Below the pieces are notes generated by a model, which saw only the letters and a list, made by a program, of their open reading frames with translations, ran no database searches and was not told the origin of the DNA. The translations under genes and the position numbers were made by a program. This document shows positions 44,782-56,350 of a stretch of DNA of 64,000 nt, in pieces (position 1 is the first letter of the stretch; every line of letters begins with the position of its first letter). Source of the stretch: Toxorhynchites rutilus septentrionalis (Eukaryota; Arthropoda; Insecta; Diptera; Culicidae); the NCBI RefSeq assembly GCF_029784135.1, contig NC_073745.1:284169997-284233996 (forward strand), given 5' to 3'.

Positions 44782-45262
44782 TTAGTTGTGACTAGAGCAT
44801 GAGTTTGAGTTCTTCACTGTTTGCTTCCTTTGAGGATCTTTTTTCCTACAGCAGTCGGGTTCCGGCGATTGTTTGTATGGGCTAATATTTTTCCCCTCCT
44901 CCAACAACATAACTTCGCCACAGAGCACGGTCTGGTCTAGCGTCGGTAGTTTGAGTGCTGGAGCAAAATTGATTTCGACGTTATGTCGGGATCTGCTGAC
45001 TAATCGAATACACCCTTCCGCATGGTGCACGAGAATCGCTCGAACAGCAACATTAAACCACGGCACCATTGTATGCTTTGCGGTCGGATTCAAATCTATC
45101 ATCCGGGTTGCGTCTTGCGGGGCCGCGCGGCGGACAGGAAGACCTAGGGCAGCCAAGGCTAACCGCGAATGGATGGCTCTTGCCGTTATTAGCAATGCGC
45201 TTTTGGCCACAATAAGACCGCCAAACAGTCAAACATTAAATTGGCCTCCATGTGAGATATGA
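44782..45262. other. Unidentified region with long open frames on both strands
   Basis: The minus strand is open for 142 codons (44782-45210, MAKSALLITARAIHSRLALA when read from a GTG) and the plus strand for 129 codons (44873-45262). GC content is high for the window. Neither product shows a known domain, and opposing open frames are expected when stops are rare in GC-rich DNA. It could be a host exon or regulatory sequence. Confidence 0.25.
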
Positions 45263-45503
45263 CTGCCGAGCCCCCGTGTCGATTCACTGAGATCCGGACT
45301 TCCCGGGAAGCTCGGATTGTTTTCGATCCAGGAGGTAGAAACGATCTGCCGGTTTCAAAGCTACGATGGAATATGTTGATATGATATGAGCTTCCCTAGT
45401 GATACTCGGTGATGTTGGTTTGTTCTTATTCATCGAAAAAAAAAATCACCACTTATTCCCTATGGTTTGTCTGAGTGCAATTGAAAACAACTCCGGTCTT
45501 GTA

Positions 45504-45992
45504 CGAGGGCAGACAAAAATTTTGGAAAAGTGGCGATTTATTTCCCAACATAGTTTCCTTTTAGCTCGATGCATTTGACCCGGCGAGGCTCCAACTTTAA
45601 TCCATCTGAAAAATACGTTTTCTCTAGGTCTGCAAAGTAGGCCTCCGTGGTGGCGATGACCTCCTCATTCGACTCAAATTTCTGCCCGGCTAGTGACTTT
45701 TTTAAGTTTGGAAACAAAAAAAAGTCGTACGGGGCCATATTTGGAGAATACGATGGATGGGGCAGCAGTTCGTAGTGCAATTCAACCAATTTGTCCGTGG
45801 TGACGACGGAATTTCCATTTTTCCAAAATCCGCGGACACGCCCGCTTTTACACACGGTCAAAACAAAACTAAGAGTCCGATTCGGCTGAAATTTGAACAG
45901 TAGCCATTTACGAGAATGTACTACACGATCAGTAATCTTGCGATACTGACACCATTGGGCGATGAGGCTAAGTACTTATCAGACCGCCCTCA
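45504..45992 (-). mobile_element. Internally deleted mariner element
   Basis: The left end CGAGGGCAGAC and the right end, on the complement, TGAGGGCGGTCTGATAAGTA are flanked by TA (45502-45503, 45993-45994). The 489-bp body keeps only the C-terminal third of a transposase. Left and right repeats share about 10 bases, so the left end has diverged. Confidence 0.7.
45538..45840 (-). pseudogene. Mariner transposase C-terminal fragment
   Basis: Reads VELHYELLPHPSYSPNMAPY, DFFLFPNLKKSLAGQKFESN and EEVIATTEAYFADLEKTYF, ending in CIELKGNYVGK before a stop at 45538. The Asp of APYDFFLF is the third catalytic residue of DD34D mariners. The frame is open throughout, but everything before it was deleted. 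The only open start is an upstream GTG- or TTG-like codon. Confidence 0.75.
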
Positions 45993-46071
45993 TATGTCTA
46001 TATTACACCCAAAATAAATATTTAGCAAATTTTCCAACCTCCTCAAATATCATTTTGAATGAAGTACAATA

Positions 46072-47273
46072 CACTCTGTCCAATTTCTATAACCCTGCTT
46101 ATATTTCGTTGCAACACAAACAGTTGGAATTTCAATAAGATATATTCATACATTGTTGAATGCTTAGTATAAAGTATATTTAACGTCAATTTCGTTCAAA
46201 AGAGTTGTTTGTTTATTTCTTGTGCTTAAATATGATAATTCCAGTTGTCCAGTTTCTATAATACCATTTCAAAATTCAGAAGTATTATCAATGATCAAAA
46301 CGATCGGCTGATTTACATGTCAATAATTGGAAACCTTGCCATTTTGGTTAATAACCTGGAAAATTCGTGTTGGAATACTATTTACCAAATTCTGCTGAAC
46401 GGATTTCTCGATATTATTTCATGTTTCCGAAATTGCGACCTTGAGCTCTTCAATCGTGATGTACCATTTTCCCTCAGTGTAGATTCTACGTACAAGAATC
46501 CCCCTGATATTTTCAACAGGATTCAAGTCTAGAGAACGAGCCGGCTAAGTCCAAGTTTTTGGTCCTTAATTCGTTGCTTAGTTTCCTTGCTGATATTGAT
46601 AGTAGCATTGTTTTGCTGGAATCTAAATTTGTTGTGACGATATTCACGCAAAAACGGTAGGAGAGAGGATTCTAGAACATGTATGTAATCCTTGAATGAT
46701 GTGGAAGCTATCTTGAGCTATCCGGTTGCACAGAATCCCGTCCAAACCATCCACGAGCCTCCACCAAAATTCATGGTTGAGAAACACTGTTCCTTCTTGC
46801 GTAAATCACGCCAGTACTCGTTGAAACCATCAGGACCAGCCAAATTGAACTTTTTTTCGTCAGTGAAAATAACCTATACATTGATGAACTTTTCGTTATT
46901 GTATACAGCAATATGCATTCTTTTGGAATCATTCTTTGTCATGACATCCCATGTCCCACTGTCGGTTCATGGGAGCTTTGGCAAAACTCAGACATCTTCC
47001 GATGTGAGATGGTGTAAGATGAGGAGCTTAAAGCTCTCTTTATGCGAGGATTCTTTACCAAAACTTGACGAATAGTCACCTGAGTAACATTGAAATTGAA
47101 ATTGAATTTCTCTGATACCAACATTTTCTTGGTGAAATGCCTCGATTTGTCTTTCTTCTCTCTCTGTGAGCATTTTTCTGTTCGGAATTTTCAAAACAAC
47201 TTATTTTCAAAACAATTTCAAAACAACTGAAACAACGAAAAATGTAACTGGTCTTATAGAAACTTGACACTTG
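46072..47273 (-). mobile_element. Tc1-like element (DD34E), inactive
   Basis: About 1.2 kb. The left end CACTCTGTCCAATTTCTATA and the right end, on the complement, CAAGTGTCAAGTTTCTATAA are imperfect inverted repeats; TA precedes the left end. The transposase pseudogene on the minus strand fills most of it. Confidence 0.65.
46280..47194 (-). pseudogene. Tc1-like transposase with several frameshifts
   Basis: Pieces in order on the minus strand: KMLTEREERQIEAFHQENVG (DNA-binding start), FNVTQVTIRQVLVKNPRIKR and ISHRKMSEFC. Next come VIFTDEKKFNLAGPDGFNEY with the first catalytic Asp, then FGGGSWMVWTGF. The second Asp region is FQQNNATINIS, where Asn replaces Asp. The third site DLNPVENI is intact. 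Frames change several times and stops interrupt, so it is inactive. Confidence 0.75.
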
Positions 47274-47435
47274 AAAAATCCAAAAACATTCGTTTGCGCT
47301 CAGCGCTTGCACACACACATATGAAAATCATGCAGTGTATGATAGTCACCAATACCTACACACTAGAATATAAATTGAGGCATTATCTTTTTACAAAGAT
47401 GCGAAGCAGCAAGATCATCACCTGGTCCTATAGAA

Positions 47436-47545
47436 GTCCCGCCCAAAATTTATTTTTCGTTATCACATCCACGTTTTCTTACTAATCGCACGTTCATGGG
47501 TCCAATCGCAGAACTGTTCATTGATTGAGCTTCTAATCTACCCTT
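47436..47545 (+). repeat. Short copy of the CTAGCTGACCCGG repeat
   Basis: GTCCCGCCCAAAATTT through GAACTGTTCATTGATTGA matches 17932-18040, at about 90 per cent identity by eye. The first 20 bases of the family are missing. Confidence 0.6.
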
Positions 47546-47727
47546 CAAAATTATTGTTTTGTATAAATGTATAATTTATTGGTTATGTTACACTTTCGGT
47601 GTACGAAGCGGGTACAAATATGATCTCCGCGTGGGATCCATTAAGCGGGCTTAATTAACCTTTTGGTTTCTATTTGGCAACATAAGGAATGAATATAGAG
47701 AACAAATTAGTGAGAAATTCTTAAATA

Positions 47728-48917
47728 ACGGGTGTTAAATAAAAAATGAGAATTTTTTCAATCAAACATAATTTTTCACCGATTTCAGTATTTTTTATTA
47801 ATAACATAATGTATTTTCTTCAAAAAAATGTCAGTGAATGTTTGAGTAAGGGCCGTGGTCTGCTGTTCGACGCAACTTTGTCGCGATGCTCTCACAAGAA
47901 CGTTGTACGGCACTTACGTCCATTTTCCGGATACAATTCCGGATTCTTGTAGTCAGTTGCTTCGTGTCCTTGGCCCTCCAATTGTTTTTATACACTAGGG
48001 CACTGAGTGAGCCAAAGGAATCCTCTATTGGGCGGCACTGGGGGAAGTTTGTTGGGTTACGATCTTTCGGCACGAACGGTATCTTTTTCTCCTCAAGATA
48101 CGCCAGCGTCTTCTTGGCGTAATGGGAAGACGCCTTGTCCGGCCAGAAGACGTACTTCCCATCCGCGTGATGCTCGTTCAGGAACGGCAGCAGGATTTTA
48201 TCGAGGCACTCTTCTCGATAGATTTGTTGGTTGATTGCCAGACCGCTCGGCTTAAACCAAGGCTTTGAAATGCCCCGGTCGGAAATTGCGATGTACAACA
48301 TAACCTTTTTTTCAAACTTGTTCTTGAACTTGTATTTCACTTCAGGCGGTGTGGATGTCTTGTCGCTGGAGTAGTAATTATCATTTCCTGGAATATGCGT
48401 TTTGGACAGCGGAAAATAGCTTTCGTCGTCCAGAACGAAAGACGTCCCGCGGTATTTTTTGGTCATCCACCGACACTGTGATTTAACCGTCTCAATCTGC
48501 TTCTCCGTGTACTCCGGCGACCTCGTCTTCTTCCTGCAGACGATTCCTTCCATCTTGTCAAACAGCTTCTTTAACGATGTGTTCCTCTGCTTCGTCATTA
48601 TCGTCACCGGACGACCACTTCCGACCTTCCGCTCTACGTTCAGGGAACCCAGGATACGATATACCGTACTGACAGGTACATTTTCTTCCTTAAAATGTGC
48701 CACCGTGAACTTTTTTTTCTTGCTGGAAATGCGTTTCGTAGAACCGTACAATGCGTTCGCGGAGCACGTGCTGTTTCGACGCCATCTTTGCTTTGACTAA
48801 ATTCAAACTAGCAAAACCAAACACGTCTACTGTTTCTAGAAAAAAGAAAATTTTACGCTCTTTATTTGAGTTACTGAAAGGTATTGAAAAAATTCTCATT
48901 TTTTATTTAACACCCGT
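47728..48917 (-). mobile_element. Tc1/mariner transposon, DD37E type (copy 2)
   Basis: The terminal inverted repeats are identical over 35 bases (beginning ACGGGTGTTAAATAAAAAAT) and are flanked by TA (47726-47727, 48918-48919). Length 1190 bp. The transposase gene has a single one-base lesion. Its ends and coding sequence differ strongly from copy 1 at 21359, so it is a different DD37E family. Perfect ends imply recent movement. Confidence 0.9.
47831..48785 (-). pseudogene. DD37E transposase with one frameshift
   Basis: ATG at 48785 starts MASKQHVLRERIVRFYETHF. An A run (T run 48711-48718 on the plus strand) has eight bases where seven keep the frame, so the N-terminus is split from the rest. 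The second frame runs to 47831: FTVAHFKEENVPVSTVYRIL (helix-turn-helix), GSGRPVT (GRPR-like), VLDDESYF (Asp 1), FWPDKASSHY (Asp 2) and RPIEDSFGSL (Glu), with 37 residues between Asp 2 and Glu. Full length would be 317 residues. No other stop is seen. The A run could also be polymorphic or a sequencing error. Confidence 0.9.
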
Positions 48918-48919
48918 TA

Positions 48920-50177
48920 CATTATAGCAACAAATTCTTCAAGAAACAATAAGAATATTTTAATTTTTTAAACTTTTTCCAAAACTTCTCTAACCGTGTC
49001 ACCGTTGTCAGATTTCCTTTCGTCGCCTGTTGACAGTTGACGAGATTCAATTGCGGTAACACCGCGTAACGCTTGAGAAAGCAGTGCGCTCCGCGGGAAC
49101 AAACATATTTCTTTGTTCTAGACAAAAGCTATTTTTACAGTTTCACAGAATATTCTCCTTCCGAGAACGAGTATAATTTAATCCTTCCGTTTTGCGATAG
49201 TATAATTTTCATTTTCAGGCCTAAAACTGTGATATAACTGAGTTCAGCAAATTTCCTTTACATGATCACACCAAGTTTCAAGTTTTCTTTCTATTACTTT
49301 ATAACCTATCTCTGGATATGCAACATTCAATGACAGGTTGTAATATTTTTCTAAAGAATTTATGGGCTTCAACTTGGTATATCGATACATCCATTCAGCT
49401 GAATCGGTCCAGTGGTTCAAAAGTTATTAAAAAGTAATTTCTGGAAAAATAAAAAGTGAAAAATGATTTTACGGACCACTTTTCACGAAAATCTAAAAAC
49501 CACTATAATGATTTGGCATGGAATGGTTGCATAAAAAATCAGTCGTAATTAAAATTGATCATCTGATGATATAAATTATGAATTTAAAGTAGCTTTATGT
49601 AAAATGTTTCAAAAATCGGAAATGACTGCGTTAAAATCGACCATTTTCGGCTGATTTCGCGTAAATTTCTCTATTTTTTCCGCAGAACACATGCTTTCGA
49701 ATGCGATATAAAATTTTAATAAATTTGTAATTTGACTTTCCAACTTTTTTTTCTATCGAAATCGATTTTTTTAACACGATTTTCTAGGAGATTCCTTGTC
49801 GTGGCACTTTTTTTCATTTCTTCAAAATTTCAATTACACGATTTAATTTTTATGTGAACGCAGCAATTCCGTAAAAATTTAATCCAATTTATTCGTTTTA
49901 TGTAATTAAGTACAATGGGTTCTGACAACCCTAACAGAGTTGAAACTTGTATATGGTCGGTGTTAAGTTAGACAGGACCAAGTCGCAATTAAAAATTTCG
50001 AGTTATTGATTGCATCATGTTGGGCATTTTGTAAGCTACATACCACATTAATCCAATTTGGAAAAACACGCGTACAGCAGGAATAACGTATCGATATTGT
50101 TTTGAATGCTCAATTGAAACCCTTTATAGCACCAAGCTTCAAGTTCGTTTTTCTCGAAATAATAAAGATGGTCCGGT
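48920..50177. other. No gene recognised
   Basis: AT-rich non-coding DNA. No terminal repeats found. Confidence 0.5.
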
Positions 50178-50408
50178 CAAGAGCGTTTGCACAATATCAG
50201 TGTCGGTCCCAGTTCCCAAAGATAGTTATTGTATAAATAGAAAATAGTCAGCAATTCGACTTGAAAGTAGTCACATTCTGTAAAACATCCGTAAAAAACC
50301 GTATATATTTTTATTTTATTATTTACCTGTTAGTCCCAGGCAGCCAGAACTTTCCTACCAAAAAGCTCAACGTCGGCCCCTAGGGACCGACGCTGGGCTC
50401 AACGTGTG
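50178..50408. repeat. Second copy of the TTAA-type MITE
   Basis: Matches 35290-35527 in the same orientation (GTATAAATAGAAAAT, AAACATCCG, CCGTATATATTT). It ends in the palindrome CGTCGGCCCCTAGGGACC-GACG and GGGCTCAACGTG. The left terminal repeat is missing. Confidence 0.55.
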
Positions 50409-50911
50409 AATAACTCAATATCTGCTCGAACTGGAACAAAGTGCAACTTAACCGATTTACCAATACAGTTTTAATCGGAGGCTATGAACGCCCCAACTTT
50501 CCTGAATATGAAAATATACTACCCATGCAAGATGAATTTTAAATGGGAGAAGTTTTTACTGCAATAGGTGAACCGTCTTCCGTATTGTATTTTTTCCCGT
50601 CTCAATGCAGAAATTTCTTTTCAAAACCACCCGTTGGTAGTTTATACAGTGTCACCCGTGTTACTTACTTCGAAACTAACGAGGGATGATTTTGGTGTTA
50701 TAGCATTGATATGTTTGTGACGATTCATGAGAGACTTGGGTTCAGTTTCGTTTAGACCGAAAGATTGTGATGTGAGTGATATTACCCAATTTTCCATGGA
50801 ATATAATGCCATATACTAATATTTGTTTAAATAATTCGAAACATTTATCCTTACTTATCCTGGATGAAACTTTTAATCGTGTGGAAAAGAAATCATTGTG
50901 AGGTGAGAATA

Positions 50912-51837
50912 GGGGAAGTGGGGGCATAGTGGTCACCCTAAGGAATATGTCCATTTCAAGCGTCCACATACCGCTACAATTCCCGTTTTTCTAAGAATAT
51001 TATAGTTCAACTCATTGATGTTCAAGATAGCATACATGTTTTACTATGAAAATTCAAAATAGTACATTTTTCATCATTGGAAAAAAAGGTGAAAAATCGA
51101 CCTTTTTTTGCTTGGAGGTAAAGTGGTCACCTAGTTGGGACAAAGTGGTCACTCGCACATATCAAGCTAAATGGGATGGATTTAAGCGTTTTTTTTCGTC
51201 CTAATTTGTTTAAATCATATACGATATAGTAGGTACATGTATGAAATAAGCTTGGTCTATTCATCTAGAATCTCAATTCAAATTTTCTCATGCATACAAA
51301 AACGTAGTAAGAAACGCATAACATTCCGCACAATGAGGCTTGATTTAGTTGGAGTGGCATATTTTTCCAAGGTCGAAGCCACAAAAAGAACCTCTTCAAG
51401 AGAATAATGTGATGAGGTATATTAGCTTTAGTAAACAGAACATTGTAAGTCGTTATGCACCTATGACCACTTTGCCCCCACCATTAAAGTAATTTCTATG
51501 CTAATTAATCGCTGAGATTGAACAAAATATAGTTTCACCTTTCCTAGAATATGTGTACAGTCGTCCAAACTGATGATTTGTCCAACATATCAGATTAAAT
51601 AAACTCAATTTCATGAGAAATTCCTTAGATACCATTCGCACTGAACTACGGCCGAATGATTATCGAGAGAGCAATTTCTGTTTTTATTCATATTTCGATA
51701 TGCGACAGCTCTACTGAAGTACAGGGTGACTCAAAATTCATAAAATTCTTCAAACATAAGGTGCCTATCAATACGGAGTCAATAGTCAATAGTTATACTA
51801 CCAAAGAAGCAGGTGACTAATTTGCCCCCACTACCCC
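50912..51837. mobile_element. TA-flanked MITE with G-rich ends
   Basis: Left end GGGGAAGTGGGGGCA and right end TGCCCCCACTACCCC are inverted repeats with one mismatch, flanked by TA (50910-50911, 51838-51839). Motifs like AAAGTGGTCACC recur in the body. No coding sequence; 926 bp. Confidence 0.6.
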
Positions 51838-51839
51838 TA

Positions 51840-52619
51840 CAATAACAAGCCCAGAAAACGGCAAAGTGATGCAAGGCAGAGCACATTCCAGCGTTATCAA
51901 AATCTGCCCTTTTCTTCTCTCGCCATCCGTTACCTGTTTGCAGTTGAAATGCTCACAAACAGAAATCCTCCTTCCAAAGGTGATAAAATGTCGGCTTTAC
52001 ACCATTATGAAATGAAGCTTACCATAGGACAGAAATTGGAAGCCACCTGAAAAACATAAAATCACACCTTCTTTTCACGTGCCACAAAGTGGATGACATG
52101 TGGCCACCCCTCCCACACTTGCTCGGTGGAGGGAGACGGCGAACGAAAGGAATGAGATGGAGAGATGGCTGCAAATCTGCTTTCTTACTGCCTAACTAGA
52201 GGTTTGTGACCCCTCGTCACGACTGGGTGCCCAATGTGGGGGTCGGTCACGTGGGAGGTAGCAAGCGTCTCAGACGCGGTCTGTTTGCACTTGTTACTTT
52301 TTTTTTTCTTTTGCTCACTCTGTGGCTTTGAATGGGTTCGGATGGAAATTTATCGTGTGTAACCAATGCTTTTCCCAAGTCCGCGTAATGGTGTCATTCG
52401 TGCACAATGAGCTTTGACAAATATCGAGTGTTTGATACCAAGGAGGAAAATTTCAGTGTGATGAAATTGATGCTTGCTCGTAAAACGATTAAGTTGAAAA
52501 AGATTCTAAATATTGTTAACAGAATCACGGATCTTCTGATATAAAGGAAATCACTATTACTTCAAATATATTATACAAGAAATGGTTCCTCTTTGAATCT
52601 TTTGTGAAAAAACAGAAAG
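51840..52619. other. Unassigned, partly GC-rich
   Basis: 52070-52300 is GC-rich and non-repetitive (contains GGTCGGTCACGTGGGAGG). It may be host sequence. No open frame of interest. Confidence 0.4.
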
Positions 52620-52621
52620 TG

Positions 52622-53699
52622 GGTTATATCTATGGTATAACCGCAAGGGTGACGTAGGACTATCGTTGATTTAGAGATCATTTGTTTGAAGTTGAATCTG
52701 AATTCATTCTGAATGAATGAATATTTGGAGAACTTCGAAAACGAGAGCGTTACGTTGGAGGCACAAGGTTTTATGCATCCAATATTGGATACGGAAATAT
52801 CCTACTGATGGGGAAGAATAATCTTCAGAAGCTATCCTGTTAATTGCGATTGATTGAAAAATCACAAAACCAAATGTATTTGGTCACAGTGTTACATGGA
52901 TAGAAAACATTAAAATAAACTCTTTCACATGAATGTAATTTTAAATTCCCAGAGAAACTGGCAGATTATTTTCAGTAACGATTAGATATTTCCACATTTT
53001 CCTCGATGCTGGAAGCCAGTGGTTAATGCTAACTCGATAACCATCTGTTAATAGCACTTGATTGAAAAATATTTGGTCACAGTGTTACATGGATAGAAAA
53101 CATTCAAATAAACTCTTTCACATGAATGTATTTTTAAATTCCTAGAGGAACTGGCAGATTATTTTCCGGCTCTTTCTCGATGCTGAACGGCATCCAAACG
53201 GAAAGAATTCCGCGCGTGTACGTGTGTGTGTGTAGCGGCTGCTTCGAGATCTTCCCGGGGAACCGTTTGTGGCATCACTCTCCTCCTGATGGATTCCCTT
53301 CTGGTCTAAGGTGCACAAACAGGCTCTTGGTGACACCGTTCATCCGCGCTTTCATGATAAATGAAGAGCTTCACCACAACAGCGACAACATGCTCCAACC
53401 GCTGTTCAATTAGAACTGAGTGGATTTCCGAGCGGTGCTCGTTTATATACCGATTGGTGATTTCAATAGCCTGTTTTGAAAGCAAATTTCAGACTATTGA
53501 AACAAGTTTTTGGATCAGAAAGTAACAAGTATAGATCGCGTAGACATTTTATCTTTCGAATGAAGTGTTTATCATACCATTTCGTTCAGTTGTTTAGGAG
53601 CTATTAACACTCAAAATCTCGGTCTCCGGCGTAACGCTTTCGTTTTCGAAACTTTTATTTTACACCCCAGTATAGAAATGAAAGACGTAGTCCTACGTC
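52622..53699 (-). mobile_element. Family B element, inverted copy (B4)
   Basis: The hairpin end is on the left: stem GGTTATA (52622-52628) and TATAACC (52636-52642), then CGCAAGGGTGACGTAGGACT. The right end is GACGTAGTCCTACGTC (53684-53699). The 1078-bp body is the reverse complement of B1 with fewer internal repeats. Both ends of both copies agree, which fixes the limits of the family. Confidence 0.65.
53414..53449 (-). promoter_or_regulatory. TATA plus initiator motif inside B4
   Basis: On the minus strand TATATAAA (from 53449) and TCAGTT with its A at 53417, again 32 bases apart. The intervening CGAGCACCGCTCGGAAATCC is nearly identical to B1 and B2. Confidence 0.5.
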
Positions 53700-53796
53700 A
53701 ATATTGAAATCTGATTTGCGACTGACTGCCCTTTTACCTGTTTCACCACTTTTCCTGAGCGTGTAAAAATATGTTCATGTTAAAGCCAACAAATAG

Positions 53797-53941
53797 GAGG
53801 CGATCTGGCGTAGTGGTAACATCCATACCTCTCACGCAGAGATCACGAGTTCAATTCTCACTCCCGACATACTTCCAAAAATGGAAGTAAAAGTGACGAA
53901 CCAGCCGAAATGTGTTGAAAATCACTATAATAGAGAAAAAA
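53797..53941 (+). mobile_element. tRNA-derived SINE (Feilai-like)
   Basis: Begins GAGGCGATCTGGCGTAGTGG (box A region), has box B-like GAGTTCAATTCTC about 50 bases later, a tRNA-unrelated body and an A-rich 3' end. It is flanked by a perfect 15-bp duplication AAAGCCAACAAATAG (53782-53796, 53942-53956). Length 145 bp. The sequence fits the Feilai family of Aedes. The perfect duplication indicates a recent insertion by LINE machinery. Confidence 0.85.
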
Positions 53942-53956
53942 AAAGCCAACAAATAG

Positions 53957-54166
53957 AGCAATTCACCTGTGCTTAGGTATTGCATCAATGAGATAATTGG
54001 TCATCGAATACATATGACATTATCGTACAGCAAAAAGAAAACATGACAGTAATAGGTGATGTTTTTAACTTCTACAAATTCAAATTCTTTTGATTTCACA
54101 CATTCTTATTTATAAACGCGATTCATCTAATCCTCCAAAGAACCATGCAAAACAACGATGGTACCA
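53957..54166. other. Short unassigned spacer
   Basis: Non-coding sequence between the SINE and the heptamer array. Confidence 0.6.
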
Positions 54167-54233
54167 TCTCACTTCTCACTTCTCACTTCTCACTTCTCAC
54201 TTCTCACTTCTCACTTCTCACTTCTCACTTCTC
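54167..54233 (+). repeat. (TTCTCAC)n heptamer array
   Basis: About nine copies of TTCTCAC in tandem. They pass through a short transition (TTCTCTCCTTACTTC) into the larger TTATTTC array, with the same 7-base periodicity. Confidence 0.95.
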
Positions 54234-54243
54234 TCCTTACTTC

Positions 54244-55917
54244 TTATTTCTTATTTCTTATTTCTTATTTCTTATTTCTTATTTCTTATTTCTTATTTCT
54301 TATTTCTTATTTCTTATTTCTTATTTCTTATTTCTTATTTCTTATTTCTTATTTCTTATTTCTTATTTCTTATTTCTTATTTCTTATTTCTTATTTCTTA
54401 TTTCTTATTTCTTATTTCTTATTTCTTATTTCTTATTTCTTATTTCTTATTTCTTATTTCTTATTTCTTATTTCTTATTTCTTATTTCTTATTTCTTATT
54501 TCTTATTTCTTATTTCTTATTTCTTATTTCTTATTTCTTATTTCTTATTTCTTATTTCTTATTTCTTATTTCTTATTTCTTATTTCTTATTTCTTATTTC
54601 TTATTTCTTATTTCTTATTTCTTATTTCTTATTTCTTATTTCTTATTTCTTATTTCTTATTTCTTATTTCTTATTTCTTATTTCTTATTTCTTATTTCTT
54701 ATTTCTTATTTCTTATTTCTTATTTCTTATTTCTTATTTCTTATTTCTTATTTCTTATTTCTTATTTCTTATTTCTTATTTCTTATTTCTTATTTCTTAT
54801 TTCTTATTTCTTATTTCTTATTTCTTATTTCTTATTTCTTATTTCTTATTTCTTATTTCTTATTTCTTATTTCTTATTTCTTATTTCTTATTTCTTATTT
54901 CTTATTTCTTATTTCTTATTTCTTATTTCTTATTTCTTATTTCTTATTTCTTATTTCTTATTTCTTATTTCTTATTTCTTATTTCTTATTTCTTATTTCT
55001 TATTTCTTATTTCTTATTTCTTATTTCTTATTTCTTATTTCTTATTTCTTATTTCTTATTTCTTATTTCTTATTTCTTATTTCTTATTTCTTATTTCTTA
55101 TTTCTTATTTCTTATTTCTTATTTCTTATTTCTTATTTCTTATTTCTTATTTCTTATTTCTTATTTCTTATTTCTTATTTCTTATTTCTTATTTCTTATT
55201 TCTTATTTCTTATTTCTTATTTCTTATTTCTTATTTCTTATTTCTTATTTCTTATTTCTTATTTCTTATTTCTTATTTCTGATTTCTTATTTCTTATTTC
55301 TTATTTCTTATTTCTTATTTCTTATTTCTTATTTCTTATTTCTTATTTCTTATTTCTTATTTCTTATTTCTTATTTCTTATTTCTTATTTCTTATTTCTT
55401 ATTTCTTATTTCTTATTTCTTATTTCTTATTTCTTATTTCTTATTTCTTATTTCTTATTTCTTATTTCTTATTTCTTATTTCTTATTTCTTATTTCTTAT
55501 TTCTTATTTCTTATTTCTTATTTCTTATTTCTTATTTCTTATTTCTTATTTCTTATTTCTTATTTCTTATTTCTTATTTCTTATTTCTTATTTCTTATTT
55601 CTTATTTCTTATTTCTTATTTCTTATTTCTTATTTCTTATTTCTTATTTCTTATTTCTTATTTCTTATTTCATATTTCTTATTTCTTATTTCTTATTTCT
55701 TATTTCTTATTTCTTATTTCTTATTTCTTATTTCTTATTTCTTATTTCTTATTTCTTATTTCTTATTTCTTATTTCTTATTTCTTATTTCTTATTTCTTA
55801 TTTCTTATTTCTTATTTCTTATTTCTTATTTCTTATTTCTTATTTCTTATTTCTTATTTCTTATTTCTTATTTCTTATTTCTTATTTCTTATTTCTTATT
55901 TCTTATTTCTTATTTCT
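54244..55917 (+). repeat. (TTATTTC)n heptamer array, about 239 copies
   Basis: A 7-base unit repeated for 1.67 kb with only two substitutions seen (G near 55281, A near 55672). The top strand lacks G apart from one variant base. Because 7 is not divisible by 3, all three frames give the same FLISYFL-type repeat, which produces false open frames of over 600 codons. Near-perfect homogeneity implies very recent expansion. Confidence 0.97.
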
Positions 55918-56079
55918 TTATTTAAAACGCATTCATTCAACTTTATGGATGTGAAGATAATAATTTCTCCAGAATCAGTCTAGACTGCTATCTAGAATGG
56001 TTAAAATCTGCTCTGACTCCTAATAGTTGAAGAACTACAGGCTAACCTGCTTGGCTACAAATGGTCCACACATTCTCTC

Positions 56080-56350
56080 TCTCTCTTCTCCAATGGCACT
56101 AACGTTCCTAGAGGAACTTCGCCGTCTCAACGTAGTATTACTTGGGTCATTTTTATTAGTACTTAATTGAGATTTCTATGCCAAATAACACGCCTTGAAT
56201 GCATTTTGAGTGGCAAGCTCTAGATTACGCGTGATCACAGTGCAAGTCGGAGGAAATTTCTTTGACGAAAAATTCCCCCGACCAGAACGGGAATCGAACC
56301 CGAACACCCAGCATGTTAGTTATGACGCTAACCACTCGACCAAGGGAGAA
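56080..56350 (-). mobile_element. tRNA-derived SINE, minus strand
   Basis: On the minus strand: TTGGTCGAGTGGTTAGCGTC (box A region) and GGTTCGATTCCCGT (box B) 45 bases on. A tRNA-unrelated body of about 190 bases follows (AATTTTTCGTCAAAGAAATT and onward), ending GGAGAAGAGAGAGAG. The head resembles a tRNA closely, but the long body and absence of a matching acceptor stem argue against a functional tRNA gene. Confidence 0.65.

Noticed and set aside
54090..55983. Open frames of over 600 codons
   Set aside because: They are the translation of the TTATTTC heptamer array and appear in all three frames; no gene.
56285..56350. Functional tRNA gene on the minus strand
   Set aside because: Good A and B boxes, but the sequence runs on into a SINE body without a closing acceptor stem, so a tRNA-derived SINE is the better reading.
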